Origin: Pseudomonas putida | GTDB taxonomy: Bacteria > Pseudomonadota > Gammaproteobacteria > Pseudomonadales > Pseudomonadaceae | DNA: 64,000 nt | Direction of reading: 5' to 3' | NCBI RefSeq assembly: GCF_004357765.1 | Contig: NZ_SMTE01000011.1 | Coordinates: 186,001-250,000 of the forward strand | Part shown: positions 8,596-17,158 of the stretch, piece by piece | Layout: every line of letters starts with the position of its first letter | Numbering within the stretch: position 1 is the stretch's first letter | The notes under the pieces: generated by a model | The model's input: the letters and a program-made list of their open reading frames with translations, nothing else | Told to the model about the DNA's origin: nothing | Database searches by the model: none | Program-made: the position numbers and the translations under genes

Positions 8596-9602
8596 ATATC
8601 CCCGCCAGCAGAACGCTGGTACTTCCCCTGGAAGACGCAAGCCAGGTCGGACATGCCCGGCGCACAGCGCAACAACTGGCCGAGCGCCAAGGCTTCGACA
8701 GCGAGGACGCCGGCCGCGTGGCGCTGCTCGCCACCGAGTTGGCCAGCAACGTGCTCAAGCATGCAGGTCATGGTGCTTTGCACTTGCGCAGCGTGCCAGG
8801 TGCCGATGGGCCGGGTATCGAGATGCTGGCCGTCGATCGCGCCGAGGGCTTCGATGCCGATGTCTGCCTGACCGATGGTTATTCGACGCTAGGTACCCAG
8901 GGCATTGGCCTGGGGGCGGTGACCCGTCTGGCCCAGGTGTTCGACATGTACACCGACGCTCGTGGCTCGGTGATCCTGGCGCGGCTGTATCGGCGCGATA
9001 TCCCGTGTGCGGACCTGCGTATCGGCGTCAGTCACCATGCCTTGCACGATGACCCGGCCTGTGGCGACACTTGGCACGTGACGCTCGCCGACGGCCGTCT
9101 CAGCGCCTTGCTGGTCGATGGCCTGGGTCATGGCCCCGAGGCTGAGCAAGCGGCCCTGGCCGCTGTCAACGCCTTCGCCCAGCACCCTATGCGCGACCCG
9201 TTGTTGCTGATCGAGCACCTGCACCAGGCCATGGGCGGAACCCGTGGCGGTGCCGTGGCCATCGCCCAGCACGACGCCCACAATGACCGGTTGGCCTACA
9301 CCGGCATCGGCAACATCGGCGCGACCCTGGTCTCCGGCAACTGCTACCGTGGCCTGGCCTCACTGCCGGGTATCGTTGGCGGTCAGTACCGCAAGGTGCA
9401 GGTGTTCGATTATGCCGACGTCACCGGCAACTTGCTGATCCTCTACAGCGACGGCCTGCAGTCGCGCTGGAACCTACAAGACTATCCAGGCCTGGTGCAC
9501 CGCCACCCGGCCGTGATCGCCACCGTACTGCACCGCGATTTCTGCCGAGGGCGGGACGACGTGACAGTGCTGGTCATCGACCTGGAGCCTAGCCATGGCT
9601 GA
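8592..9602 (+). CDS. GHKL ATPase fused to PP2C-type phosphatase (RsbX-like)
   Basis: The protein has about 336 residues. The N-terminal 130 residues are a GHKL/anti-sigma kinase-like domain (ALLATELASNVLKHAG; GTQGIGLGAVTRLAQVFDMY). The C-terminal 190 residues are a SpoIIE/RsbX phosphatase (LLVDGLGHGPEAEQAALAAV; SDGLQSRWN; RGRDDVTVLVIDL). RsbX resets the stressosome by dephosphorylating RsbR and RsbS. The fused kinase-like domain suggests an extra regulatory role. The start at 8592 forms an ATGA overlap with rsbT, as seen upstream; an ATG at 8586 is also possible. Confidence 0.82.
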   Translation: MNIPASRTLVLPLEDASQVGHARRTAQQLAERQGFDSEDAGRVALLATELASNVLKHAGHGALHLRSVPGADGPGIEMLAVDRAEGFDADVCLTDGYSTLGTQGIGLGAVTRLAQVFDMYTDARGSVILARLYRRDIPCADLRIGVSHHALHDDPACGDTWHVTLADGRLSALLVDGLGHGPEAEQAALAAVNAFAQHPMRDPLLLIEHLHQAMGGTRGGAVAIAQHDAHNDRLAYTGIGNIGATLVSGNCYRGLASLPGIVGGQYRKVQVFDYADVTGNLLILYSDGLQSRWNLQDYPGLVHRHPAVIATVLHRDFCRGRDDVTVLVIDLEPSHG

Positions 9603-10461
9603 ACCCACCTCCAACGATCAGGCCGCCCTGATCGCCCGCCTGCAGGCCGACAACGAGGCCCTGCGTGCCGAGCTCGATGAAACCAACCAGGGCGTGCTGG
9701 CCCTGTACGCGGAGCTGGACATCCAGGCCGAGCAACTGCGCCAGGCGTCCGATCTGAAAAGCCGCTTCCTGTCGTACATGAGCCACGAGTTTCGCACGCC
9801 GCTCGGTTCGATCCTGAGCATCACCAGTTTGCTGGCCGACGAACTGGACGGGCCGTTGTCCGAAGAACAGCATCGCCAGGTGGCGTTCGTCAGCACCGCT
9901 ACCCGCGAGCTGTCCGACATGGTCGACGATCTGCTCGACCTGGCCAAGATCGAAGCCGGACGCATCACCATCTCGCCGGCCTGGTTCGATATGTTCGACC
10001 TGTTCGCCGCGCTGCGTGGCATGTTCCGGCCGATTGTCGACGCTTCGGCGGTCGATCTGATCTTCGAAGAGCCGGTGGGGCTGCCACGGCTTTATACCGA
10101 CGACAAGAAGCTCGCGCAGATCCTGCGCAACTTCATCTCCAATGCCCTCAAGTTCACCACCCGGGGCGAGGTGCGGGTCTCCGCGCGGCTGTTTGGCACC
10201 GACCAGGTCCGCTTCGCTGTCAGCGATACCGGCATCGGCATCGCCGAAGAGCTGCTGGGGACGCTGTTCGAAGATTTCGCCCAGGTCGATTCGCCGCTGC
10301 AGAAGCGTCTGCGCGGTACCGGGCTGGGCCTGTCACTGTGCAAGCGTTTCGCCATGCTGCTCGGTGGCGAGGTCGGGGTGGACAGTACGCCTGGAGTAGG
10401 CTCTTCTTTCTTCGTGATCATTCCGCTGGCCCTGGCCCAGGAGAGCGCTGATGAAAGCTGA
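9595..10461 (+). CDS. Cytoplasmic sensor histidine kinase
   Basis: The kinase has 288 residues and no membrane segments. Residues 10-50 are a coiled coil. The HisKA phospho-acceptor motif is SYMSHEFRTPLGSIL (H64). The HATPase_c domain has the N box (RNFISNALKF), DTGIGIAEE and GTGLGLSLCKRF. Without an N-terminal sensor of its own, it probably receives its input from the stressosome proteins encoded upstream. Its start overlaps the RsbX-like gene by 8 bp, and its end overlaps the hybrid kinase by 11 bp. Confidence 0.88.
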   Translation: MAEPTSNDQAALIARLQADNEALRAELDETNQGVLALYAELDIQAEQLRQASDLKSRFLSYMSHEFRTPLGSILSITSLLADELDGPLSEEQHRQVAFVSTATRELSDMVDDLLDLAKIEAGRITISPAWFDMFDLFAALRGMFRPIVDASAVDLIFEEPVGLPRLYTDDKKLAQILRNFISNALKFTTRGEVRVSARLFGTDQVRFAVSDTGIGIAEELLGTLFEDFAQVDSPLQKRLRGTGLGLSLCKRFAMLLGGEVGVDSTPGVGSSFFVIIPLALAQESADES

Positions 10462-12397
10462 CGTGCGCCTGCTCATCGTCGATGACAACGCCGCCACCCG
10501 CTATGCACTGCGCCGTCGTCTGGACGCCCATGGCTATGAGGTGCTGGAGGCCGGTACCGGCGGCGAAGGGCTGGCGTTGATTCGCGATGAACAGGTGGAT
10601 GCGTTGATCCTCGACGTCAATCTGCCGGACATGAGCGGCTTCGACATCGTCCGGTTGTTACGCCAGGACAGTCGCACCGCTTTGCTACCGGTGATCCACG
10701 TATCGGCGGCGTCGATCCAGAGCGGCGATATCATCACCGGCCTCAACGCCGGGGCCGATGCCTACCTGATTCACCCGGTCGACCCGGACGTGCTGCTCGC
10801 CACCTTGCGCACCTTGTTGCGGGTGCGTGACACCGAGCGCGCGCTACGCCAGAGCGAAGCGCGCTTTCAGGAGATCTTTCGTGGCGTTTCGGCGCCGATT
10901 GCCGTACTCGACGGCGAACTCAAGGTGCACGAGTGCAACCATGCCTTCGCTCATCTGGTGCAGGATAACCGCGACCCGCAGCGGCTGAGTGAATGCTTCG
11001 CCGATGGCCAGGAGGCGGCGCTCGAAGAGCTGCGCCAGCATCTGGTAGCTGGCCAACGCTGGAAGGGCACCTTGGGCATGCGTCTGCACGGCCAGCCACG
11101 GGACACCGAGTGGCAGTTGTCGCCCTACCAGGCGCCCGGGTTGTGCCTGGTCTTCGTCGAGGACATCACCGAGCACCGCCATCGTGAGCGCTCGCACCTG
11201 GCCCGCCTGGACGACGCCAACAGCCAGTTGGCCAAGGAAGTGGCCGAGCGCGTACGCACCGAGGCGCAACTGTTGCAGTTGCAGAAGATGGATGCGCTGG
11301 GCAGCCTCACTGGCGGTATCGCCCATGACTTCAACAATCTGCTCACCGGCATCATCACCAGCCTTGAGCTGATCCGTAAGCGGGTGGCGGAAAACCGCGT
11401 CGAAAACGTGCCCCGCTATGCCGAGGCTGCACTGAGCTCGGCCAACAGCGCCGCGGTGCTCACCCACCGTCTGCTGGCCTTCGCCCGCCAGCAGCCGCTC
11501 GACACACGCCCGGTGGACGTCAATCAGCACGTGCGTTCGCTGGAGGAGCTGGTCACCCGCACCATCGGCGAAAGGATCACGCTGACCCTCGAATTGTCCA
11601 GTCTTCCCGTCATCGCCCTGGTCGACTCGGTGCAACTGGAAAGCGCGGTACTCAACTTGGTCATCAACGCCCGTGATGCCCTGCCCAAGGGCGGACAGAT
11701 CTGGGTGAACACGTCGGCGGCCTGGTGCCACGGCGACCCCAACCTGGCCGATGGGCCCTATGTGGTCGTGACCGTGCGCGACAACGGTAGCGGCATCGAG
11801 GCCGAGTTGCTGGACAAGGTCTTCGATCCGTTCTTCACCACCAAGCCACTGGGGCAAGGTACAGGCCTGGGGTTATCCACCATCTACGGCTTCGCCCGCC
11901 AGTCGGGCGGCCATGTGGAGTTGCGCAGCGTGGTCGGCAAGGGCACCGAGGTAACGTTGCTGCTGCCGGCGAGCGACCAGGTGGCGATAGCCGTGGAGCG
12001 CGAGGTGGGGGATGATCAGCAGGGCCAGGGCGAGCGTGTACTGATCGTCGAGGACATGGCTTCGGTGCGCCTGTCAGTGGCTGAAGCGCTGACCGAGGGT
12101 GGCTACCGCTGCACTTTGGCTTCGACCATCGAAGAAGCGCTGGAGCATCTGCGCAGCGAGCAGACCATTGACCTGCTGCTGACAGATGTCGGCTTGCCGA
12201 CGTTGAGTGGACGCGAACTGGCCGACATCGCCCGGACCCACCGGCCGGGGTTGCCGGTATTGTTCATGACCGGCTATGCCGATGCCGCGCTGGACCGTCA
12301 GGCGTTTCTGGGTACGGGCATGGACATGTTGATCAAGCCGTTCAAACTGTCCGAGCTGCTCGACCGGGTGCGGCAAGCGGTCGTGCGGGTGGGGTGA
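10451..12397 (+). CDS. Hybrid kinase: REC-PAS-HisKA-HATPase-REC
   Basis: The protein has 648 residues. Its domains in order are: receiver 1 (residues 5-120, phospho-acceptor D55 in LILDVNLPD); PAS (about 135-235); a short coiled coil; HisKA with GGIAHDFNNLLTGI (H292); HATPase_c (NLVINARDAL, DNGSGIEAE, GTGLGLSTIYGF); and receiver 2 (about 525-640, D579 in LLLTDVGLP). No DNA-binding or output enzyme domain is present, so phosphate is probably passed to a response regulator elsewhere. It ends the stressosome operon. The adjacent chemoreceptor gene is convergent. Confidence 0.9.
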   Translation: MKADVRLLIVDDNAATRYALRRRLDAHGYEVLEAGTGGEGLALIRDEQVDALILDVNLPDMSGFDIVRLLRQDSRTALLPVIHVSAASIQSGDIITGLNAGADAYLIHPVDPDVLLATLRTLLRVRDTERALRQSEARFQEIFRGVSAPIAVLDGELKVHECNHAFAHLVQDNRDPQRLSECFADGQEAALEELRQHLVAGQRWKGTLGMRLHGQPRDTEWQLSPYQAPGLCLVFVEDITEHRHRERSHLARLDDANSQLAKEVAERVRTEAQLLQLQKMDALGSLTGGIAHDFNNLLTGIITSLELIRKRVAENRVENVPRYAEAALSSANSAAVLTHRLLAFARQQPLDTRPVDVNQHVRSLEELVTRTIGERITLTLELSSLPVIALVDSVQLESAVLNLVINARDALPKGGQIWVNTSAAWCHGDPNLADGPYVVVTVRDNGSGIEAELLDKVFDPFFTTKPLGQGTGLGLSTIYGFARQSGGHVELRSVVGKGTEVTLLLPASDQVAIAVEREVGDDQQGQGERVLIVEDMASVRLSVAEALTEGGYRCTLASTIEEALEHLRSEQTIDLLLTDVGLPTLSGRELADIARTHRPGLPVLFMTGYADAALDRQAFLGTGMDMLIKPFKLSELLDRVRQAVVRVG

Positions 12398-12446
12398 GGG
12401 TGGTTGCGCCCTCCGGTCGGCTGGCGCTCCCAGACCATCGCCAGTC

Positions 12447-14621
12447 TCAGGCCGCTGCCCGATTCGTGCCGCCGCTGACTTCGAACTGACCCACCAGTTT
12501 TTCCAGCTTGTTGGCGTTGACCTTCACCGTCTCTGCGCTGCTCTGCAGTACCACCACTGTCTGGCGCATCTCGGCCGAGGACTGATCAACCTTCTCGATG
12601 GTCTTGCCGCAGGCCAGACTGTGCGCGTTGAGCTGCTGGATGATCGCGAACATGCTCTCCACCGCCTGATGCAACTGGACGTTCTCCGATGAGGCATCCT
12701 CGGCCAGGCGCAGGCTTTCATCGACGTTCTTGACGCCCTCCTGCATGAAGCCCACAGCCTTTTGAGTCTCGTTCTGCAGGCCTTCGACCATGCTGCGGAT
12801 GTCGTCGGCCGCACGCGAAGTGCGCGCCGCCAGGCTGCGCACTTCCTCCGCGACGACGGCGAAGCCGCGCCCGTGCTCGCCGGCGCGTGCGGCTTCGATC
12901 GCCGCGTTCAGGGCCAATAGGTTGGTCTGGCTGGTGATATCGCTGATCAACCCGGTGATGTTGCCGATCTGCGTCATACGGCTGTCGAGCAATTGCACGC
13001 TCGAAGACGAGCGCTGCACGACATCGCGTATCGATTGCGTACCTGCCTGTACCGCCGCGAACTCCTCGCGAGCGCGGCTGACGACTTCGTCCATGGCCTG
13101 TTTCATCTGCTCGGCGCTGGCCGAGGCCTGCTGGATCTCGCCCAACTGGTCTTCGACGATGATCATCATCTGGTGCACCGCGTCGGCCACCTCGGTGGAG
13201 GTCAGGCTGGCCTGTTGGCTGCGTCCGAGCATCATCTGGTTGGTGACGCCGACGTTGCGGCTGGCCTTGACCACTTGGCCCACCACCGAGTCGAGACGGT
13301 CGATGAAGCTGTTGATCCAACGCCCCATGTCGCCCGTTTCATCATTGGCCATGGCGGTGACGTCCAGCCGCTGACGCAGGTTGCCTTCACCTTCGGCGAT
13401 GGTACGCAGCACATTGGTCATGCCATTCAAGCGCGCGGCCAGGCGCTTTGGGCCCAGGCGGCTGAACAGCACAGCCGCACAAAGCATGCTCAGCAGCATG
13501 ACAACGTCGTTCATGCCTTGCGACAGACCGGCATAGTGCTGCACGGCCACGTTGCAGCCGAGCAATGCAGCCATGGTGGCCACGTAGGGTTTCATCAGTC
13601 CATGGGTGAGCGAGCGGCGGCGATAGACTTCCTCCAGGTCCGCCTCGCACATCATGCCCCAAAGGTCAGGCGAGCCCGGTAGCTGGAAGGTGATGCCCTT
13701 GCCGATTACCGGGATGTGGCGGTAGTCGGAATAGCCAGGGTAGGTCACGAACAGGTTCGAGCCATGGCGAATGGTCTCGCGCACACCGGGGTGAAGTTGC
13801 TGCGTCGCCGGGTCGGTGAAGCGTAATTCCAGTTCGGTGTGCTGCTGCACCTTTACCGTGGACCAGGGCGTGTGCACGCCGCTCTTGAGGTTCTCGCCGT
13901 GGGTGAAGGTGCCATCCTCGAAGCGCGAACGTGACAGCGCGGTGCCGGGCTCCAGGGTCGGGTCAAAATGCGATCTGGCCATGAACAGGTAGTTGTCGCC
14001 CGACTCGGCGAAGATGTGCCCGGCCTCGCGCTGAATGAGGTCGCCCAGTACATCGTTGGGCACTCGACCGCAGAGGCAGCCGAGGGTTTTTCCGGCGACG
14101 TTCAGTGGCAGGTAGAACATCAAAGTCACGGCATCGTGGAAGCGCGACGATGAAGGACCGACCGTCACGGTCAGGGGGTCGCTGTAGGGACCGTGGAGGA
14201 AACGCGCTTTCAGGCCTTGGGCCAGGGCCTTGGCTGGCGCTTGGGCCTGATCGGGGCGATGCTCCCAAGTCGAGGTGATGACGCTGCCGGTGCTGTCGAC
14301 GACGAACAGTTCGGAAAAGTCTTCAGCTTGATTGAGCTTGTCCATCAGCAGTGCACGGTCGAGCTGGGTCAGATCGTCGCTGAAATGCTCGGCCACTTCG
14401 GCCAGGTGTTCCCACTGTTCCCGGGCCCAGTTCTGCAGAAGGCGCACGCGGGTTTGAGCGATCGCTTCGAAGGTTTGTTCGATGACGGGGTAGGTGGTCT
14501 GGTTAAGACGGCAGGCCCAGCCCATGGCGAGTTTTCCGGTCTTGCCGAACCAGGGTAACCAGCGCTTTTCGCTTGAGGATAACTGCATGGAGGTACTGGC
14601 GAGGGTCATTGTCATCTCCAT
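12447..14621 (-). CDS. Methyl-accepting chemotaxis protein
   Basis: This is a 724-residue chemoreceptor. The N-terminal part (residues about 30-350) is a large sensor region that looks like a Cache/PDC-type fold. Hydrophobic segments lie at about 365-410, followed by HAMP-like sequence ([16 protein letters not shown]). The cytoplasmic signalling domain has the conserved hairpin tip ([25 protein letters not shown], given here in part). No CheR-binding pentapeptide is visible at the C-terminus. The start has two close candidates, 14621 and 14615; the second has the better spacing from GAGGATGGAG. The ligand cannot be predicted. Confidence 0.88.
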   Translation of the reverse strand: MEMTMTLASTSMQLSSSEKRWLPWFGKTGKLAMGWACRLNQTTYPVIEQTFEAIAQTRVRLLQNWAREQWEHLAEVAEHFSDDLTQLDRALLMDKLNQAEDFSELFVVDSTGSVITSTWEHRPDQAQAPAKALAQGLKARFLHGPYSDPLTVTVGPSSSRFHDAVTLMFYLPLNVAGKTLGCLCGRVPNDVLGDLIQREAGHIFAESGDNYLFMARSHFDPTLEPGTALSRSRFEDGTFTHGENLKSGVHTPWSTVKVQQHTELELRFTDPATQQLHPGVRETIRHGSNLFVTYPGYSDYRHIPVIGKGITFQLPGSPDLWGMMCEADLEEVYRRRSLTHGLMKPYVATMAALLGCNVAVQHYAGLSQGMNDVVMLLSMLCAAVLFSRLGPKRLAARLNGMTNVLRTIAEGEGNLRQRLDVTAMANDETGDMGRWINSFIDRLDSVVGQVVKASRNVGVTNQMMLGRSQQASLTSTEVADAVHQMMIIVEDQLGEIQQASASAEQMKQAMDEVVSRAREEFAAVQAGTQSIRDVVQRSSSSVQLLDSRMTQIGNITGLISDITSQTNLLALNAAIEAARAGEHGRGFAVVAEEVRSLAARTSRAADDIRSMVEGLQNETQKAVGFMQEGVKNVDESLRLAEDASSENVQLHQAVESMFAIIQQLNAHSLACGKTIEKVDQSSAEMRQTVVVLQSSAETVKVNANKLEKLVGQFEVSGGTNRAAA

Positions 14622-14805
14622 CCTCTAGTTAGATGGCAAATTGACAGCAATTTGCGCGCCAGGTCGTAAGCGTGCTAACGATTGTGCGGGGTGTAGCAGG
14701 GGCAGAGCGTTAGAAGGTCGGCGGTGGGCGCTTTTGTTGAGCCAAATTGGTGCGGCTGATGCACTGGTGGGGGCAGGTATGGATTGGGTGTGGGTAAGGA
14801 GCGAA

Positions 14806-14880
14806 TTTCAGGCGCAAAAAAAGACGTCCGCGGACGTGTCTTTTTGAGGATTTGGTGGGCCGGGGTAATCTGAACTGATG
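14806..14880. repeat. Left attachment region (degenerate copy of ssrA 3' end and terminator)
   Basis: This stretch is an imperfect direct repeat of 46519-46590. Both read TTTCAGGC, one base, CAAAAAAAGACGTCC, two bases, GGACGT, then a T-rich tail and TTTGGTGG(A)GCCGGGG. On the right the last part is the CCA end of tmRNA. On the left it lacks one A and soon diverges, so it is the remnant 3' end left by integration. The GACGTCC/GGACGT hairpin with A/T flanks is the tmRNA terminator. The element boundary falls near 14853. Confidence 0.82.
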
Positions 14881-14926
14881 ATTTAGTGCATTGATTTTAA
14901 AGTAAATTATCTGTTTGTTTATTTAT

Positions 14927-14947
14927 TTGGAATACTTTTTGGAATAC
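14927..14947 (+). promoter_or_regulatory. Putative integrase arm-type sites, left end
   Basis: Two copies of TTGGAATACT lie with starts 12 bp apart (14927 and 14939), about 75 bp inside the left boundary. The same motif with the same 12-bp spacing occurs at the right end (46431 and 46443), with two more inverted copies there. Confidence 0.6.
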
Positions 14948-15013
14948 TGGTCCGCTGAGGTGGTGGCGCAGGGAGAGGGCGGATCCATTCCATCCTCTTC
15001 CCAAGGAGGCTGC

Positions 15014-15898
15014 TCATCTGCGGTCTTTCAGCTTGTCTGCCAGGCACGCGCTAGATTCAGACTCTATCTTTATCAGATGCTCCAATACATCAGATCGCTT
15101 CAGATTGTGCTTTTCTGCCAGCCCGTCGAGGAGGGCGATCACAGTTTTCGAAAGCCAGACGTTAACCTGCTTCTTGTCATCATTGCGTTCGCCGAACTGC
15201 TTTCGGCTCCATCGCTTCTTGATCTCCTTGATGATGAGTTTCTGTTCGGTGCGGCTAATTGTCGCTTTATCGAAGTACATGAGCAGAGCTGTGTGATCTC
15301 GAATAGGGAGCTGCTCATCTGGTAGGGGTTTATGATTCTTCTCCAGCCACTCCCAAGCGCATTGGCAGCGTCTGGCGCCATCCTTTTTGTCTTCGAACCA
15401 CTCAAAATCACTATCACTTGCCTTGTGTCCAAGCCACTCCTTGCGTAGGTGTTCGATTTTGTCTGCTTTCTTTGCGATATCGATATCCCAGAGATCGAGC
15501 AGGGCGATGAGATGATTTCTGCCGGTGAGATGCACCAGCCCTTGAGGCACTCCACGAAGAGGTCGCAAATCAGTGAGGTCTTCAATCCTTCTAAGCAGCC
15601 ATTGATACTGTCTTGGACCTCCGTCTATCCACTTGATGTAGTCAATGGGCACCATAAACCGGTCTTTATCCCTGTCTATTCTCCCAAGCAGGCGGGTATT
15701 TCGCTTCAAAACGCGGGCAATGGCGCTCCTCATGGTCGTGCCGTTGCAGGTGGCGGGTTCTAAATCAGCCTTTTCGTAAGAATACAGGTAGAGCCATAGC
15801 CAGATGTCTCGACGAATATTGTTTCGCGGGTCCTCAATGAGTTGGCTTAGCTCATCGTGCCAGTCATCCGTGAAAATAAGACCACTTTTCTCTTTCAT
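15014..15898 (-). CDS. Uncharacterised island protein with ribbon-helix-helix-like C-terminus
   Basis: The protein has 294 residues and is mostly charged and helical, with many Trp and Lys residues. I do not recognise its family. The last 50 residues (KQVNVWLSKTVIALLDGLAEKHNLKRSDVLEHLI) look like an Arc/MetJ-type ribbon-helix-helix: a beta strand, two helices and the xRSDVLE pattern. No signal peptide or membrane segment is present. It is the first gene inside the left end, and its upstream region holds phased ATTCTA repeats. A DNA-binding role in element maintenance is possible but unproven. Confidence 0.7.
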   Translation of the reverse strand: MKEKSGLIFTDDWHDELSQLIEDPRNNIRRDIWLWLYLYSYEKADLEPATCNGTTMRSAIARVLKRNTRLLGRIDRDKDRFMVPIDYIKWIDGGPRQYQWLLRRIEDLTDLRPLRGVPQGLVHLTGRNHLIALLDLWDIDIAKKADKIEHLRKEWLGHKASDSDFEWFEDKKDGARRCQCAWEWLEKNHKPLPDEQLPIRDHTALLMYFDKATISRTEQKLIIKEIKKRWSRKQFGERNDDKKQVNVWLSKTVIALLDGLAEKHNLKRSDVLEHLIKIESESSACLADKLKDRR

Positions 15899-15953
15899 AG
15901 TTAAAATCTATTAGGAATCAAAATTGTTGGTGTTGTGACTATTATTGTTTCTA

Positions 15954-16037
15954 ATTCTAGCGCGATTCTAGATAGGATCTGTGAAGAAAATATGGGTCTT
16001 TAAGCAAAATTCTACAGGTATTCTATGGCTATTCTAG
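15954..16037 (+). repeat. Helically phased ATTCTA iterons
   Basis: Five copies of ATTCTA start at 15954, 15965, 16009, 16020 and 16031. The intervals are 11, 44, 11 and 11 bp, all multiples of 11, so all copies would face the same side of the helix. The array begins about 55 bp upstream of the start of the 294-residue protein and lies in AT-rich DNA. Such an array suits cooperative binding by a repressor or replication/partition protein. Confidence 0.6.
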
Positions 16038-16089
16038 AATATTTTTTTGCCTGCGCGTCTCAAATCATGGGCCTCTAACCGTATTTATC

Positions 16090-16105
16090 CGTGATTTGAA
16101 TCACA
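16090..16105. promoter_or_regulatory. CRP/Vfr-like binding site
   Basis: CGTGATTTGAATCACA matches the CRP/Vfr consensus TGTGA-N6-TCACA in nine of its ten specified positions and has a perfect 6-bp dyad (GTGATT/AATCAC). It lies between the iteron array and alpA. Which gene it would control is unclear. Confidence 0.4.
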
Positions 16106-16636
16106 TCGGTTTTTAAGCCCAGAATTTTGAAGATGCATGAGGACGTCAGTGAAGCTTTGCTATGCAGCTGGTGGGAGCGTATGTCATCGAGTAGGTTGGC
16201 AAGTGCGGCGCGTATCGAGTTCTGATGAGATTGTCGGGGCTATTTGACGTTGAGGGCTCGCATGCGGTCGCATGTGACTGATCAAAGCAGGCATCTTTAA
16301 TCTTTGATGGGCGGCAGGGGGGGGACACGATCTCTAGGCTGTGCCCAGCAGTTTTGATTCTTAGCTTGCATACCTGGGGATCAAGTAATCGGCTACACGG
16401 TTCCGCGAGAGTGCGTGTCTTGACTCAACCAGCGTTGGTTGCTGAAACCTGCCCTATTTCGGCACCGATCAAATTTACGGCCAGCTATCCGTCAACTTGA
16501 GCTGCAAACCTATGTCGTGTTGTTACAAGCCCAGGAGGCTCCATGAAACCTAGGTGGTTAATGTCATGCAGTAGGTATGGCGCGTATTTATTTACCGTCC
16601 CTACCGATCCTCTGAACAAACATGAGGAGCCTGTTC
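16106..16636. other. Non-coding stretch upstream of alpA
   Basis: No reading frame here has convincing codon use or a ribosome-binding site. A run of nine G residues occurs at about 16314-16323. The region separates divergent genes (the 294-residue protein and alpA) and probably contains their promoters, but I could not identify a clear -35/-10 pair. Confidence 0.5.
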
Positions 16637-16837
16637 ATGAGGATTATTCGCCTGAAAGATGTCATCGATTCCACCGGCCTGGGCCGGTCCACTGTCTACA
16701 AGTACATCTCGGAAGGGACCTTCCCCAAGCCGGTCTCGCTGGGCGACCGTTGCGTCGGCTGGGTTGAAGGGGAGGTGCGTGATTGGATCCTGGCAAGGAT
16801 AAAGGAGCGTGACCTGGCAGAAATCGCTGCAGCGTAA
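16637..16837 (+). CDS. AlpA-family DNA-binding regulator (excisionase-like)
   Basis: This 66-residue winged-HTH protein belongs to the AlpA/Phage_AlpA family. It starts MRIIRLKDVIDSTGLGRSTVYKYI, with the typical FPKPVSLGDRCVGWVEGEVRDWI core. The ATG at 16637 follows AGGAG by 8 bp; an in-frame ATG at 16622 lacks such a site. AlpA proteins of CP4-57/P4-like elements activate the integrase or act as excision factors. A strong hairpin terminator follows. Together with the integrase and the Gp2-type gene it forms the likely maintenance core of the element. Confidence 0.88.
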   Translation: MRIIRLKDVIDSTGLGRSTVYKYISEGTFPKPVSLGDRCVGWVEGEVRDWILARIKERDLAEIAAA

Positions 16838-16853
16838 TTGAAAAGAGAATGAG

Positions 16854-16893
16854 AAAGCGCCATGACTCGGGCGTCGCCCGGTCATGGTGCTTT
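16854..16893 (+). terminator. Rho-independent terminator after alpA
   Basis: A long imperfect stem (AAAGCG-CCATGAC-T-CGGGC / GCCCG-GTCATGG-TGCTTT) closes a GTC loop, 17 bp after the alpA stop. The stretch that follows (16894-17118) has no supported gene; one short hydrophobic frame at 16943-17047 is discussed under findings. Confidence 0.75.
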
Positions 16894-17118
16894 ATGCCGC
16901 ATCCGCCAGATGGGGTGGTTGAGGTCTCAGACAACTCCCCCGATGGGCTCATCGCAAAAGTCTCCCATAGGCTGGGCAATCCTGCTTCCTATTGTGCCGC
17001 TTCTCGGGGCAGTGCTCTCCTTAGCAAAGCTGGTTTTATTTATATAGTCTTTTTCAATCATTCAATAACTTTCGATAGTTTCAAGTGCGGTATGCCTCAG
17101 CAGTAAAAAGATACTCAG

Positions 17119-17155
17119 TGAGTACCTGGTGTGTATCCAACCAACCAGGTACTCA
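17119..17155. promoter_or_regulatory. 12-bp perfect inverted repeat overlapping the gp2 leader
   Basis: TGAGTACCTGGT and its exact inverse ACCAGGTACTCA are separated by 13 nt. The right arm ends 3 nt before the ATG of the Gp2-type gene. As DNA it could be an operator or a replication-protein site. As RNA it would bury the translation start in a hairpin. A smaller dyad (ACTCA-G-TGAGT) overlaps the left arm. Confidence 0.6.
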
Positions 17156-17158
17156 ACC

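Noticed and set aside
14850-14880. A second tmRNA or tRNA gene at the left end
   Set aside because: Only about 20 nt resemble the ssrA 3' end and the T-arm is broken (GGGGTAATCTGAAC), so it is an attachment-site remnant.
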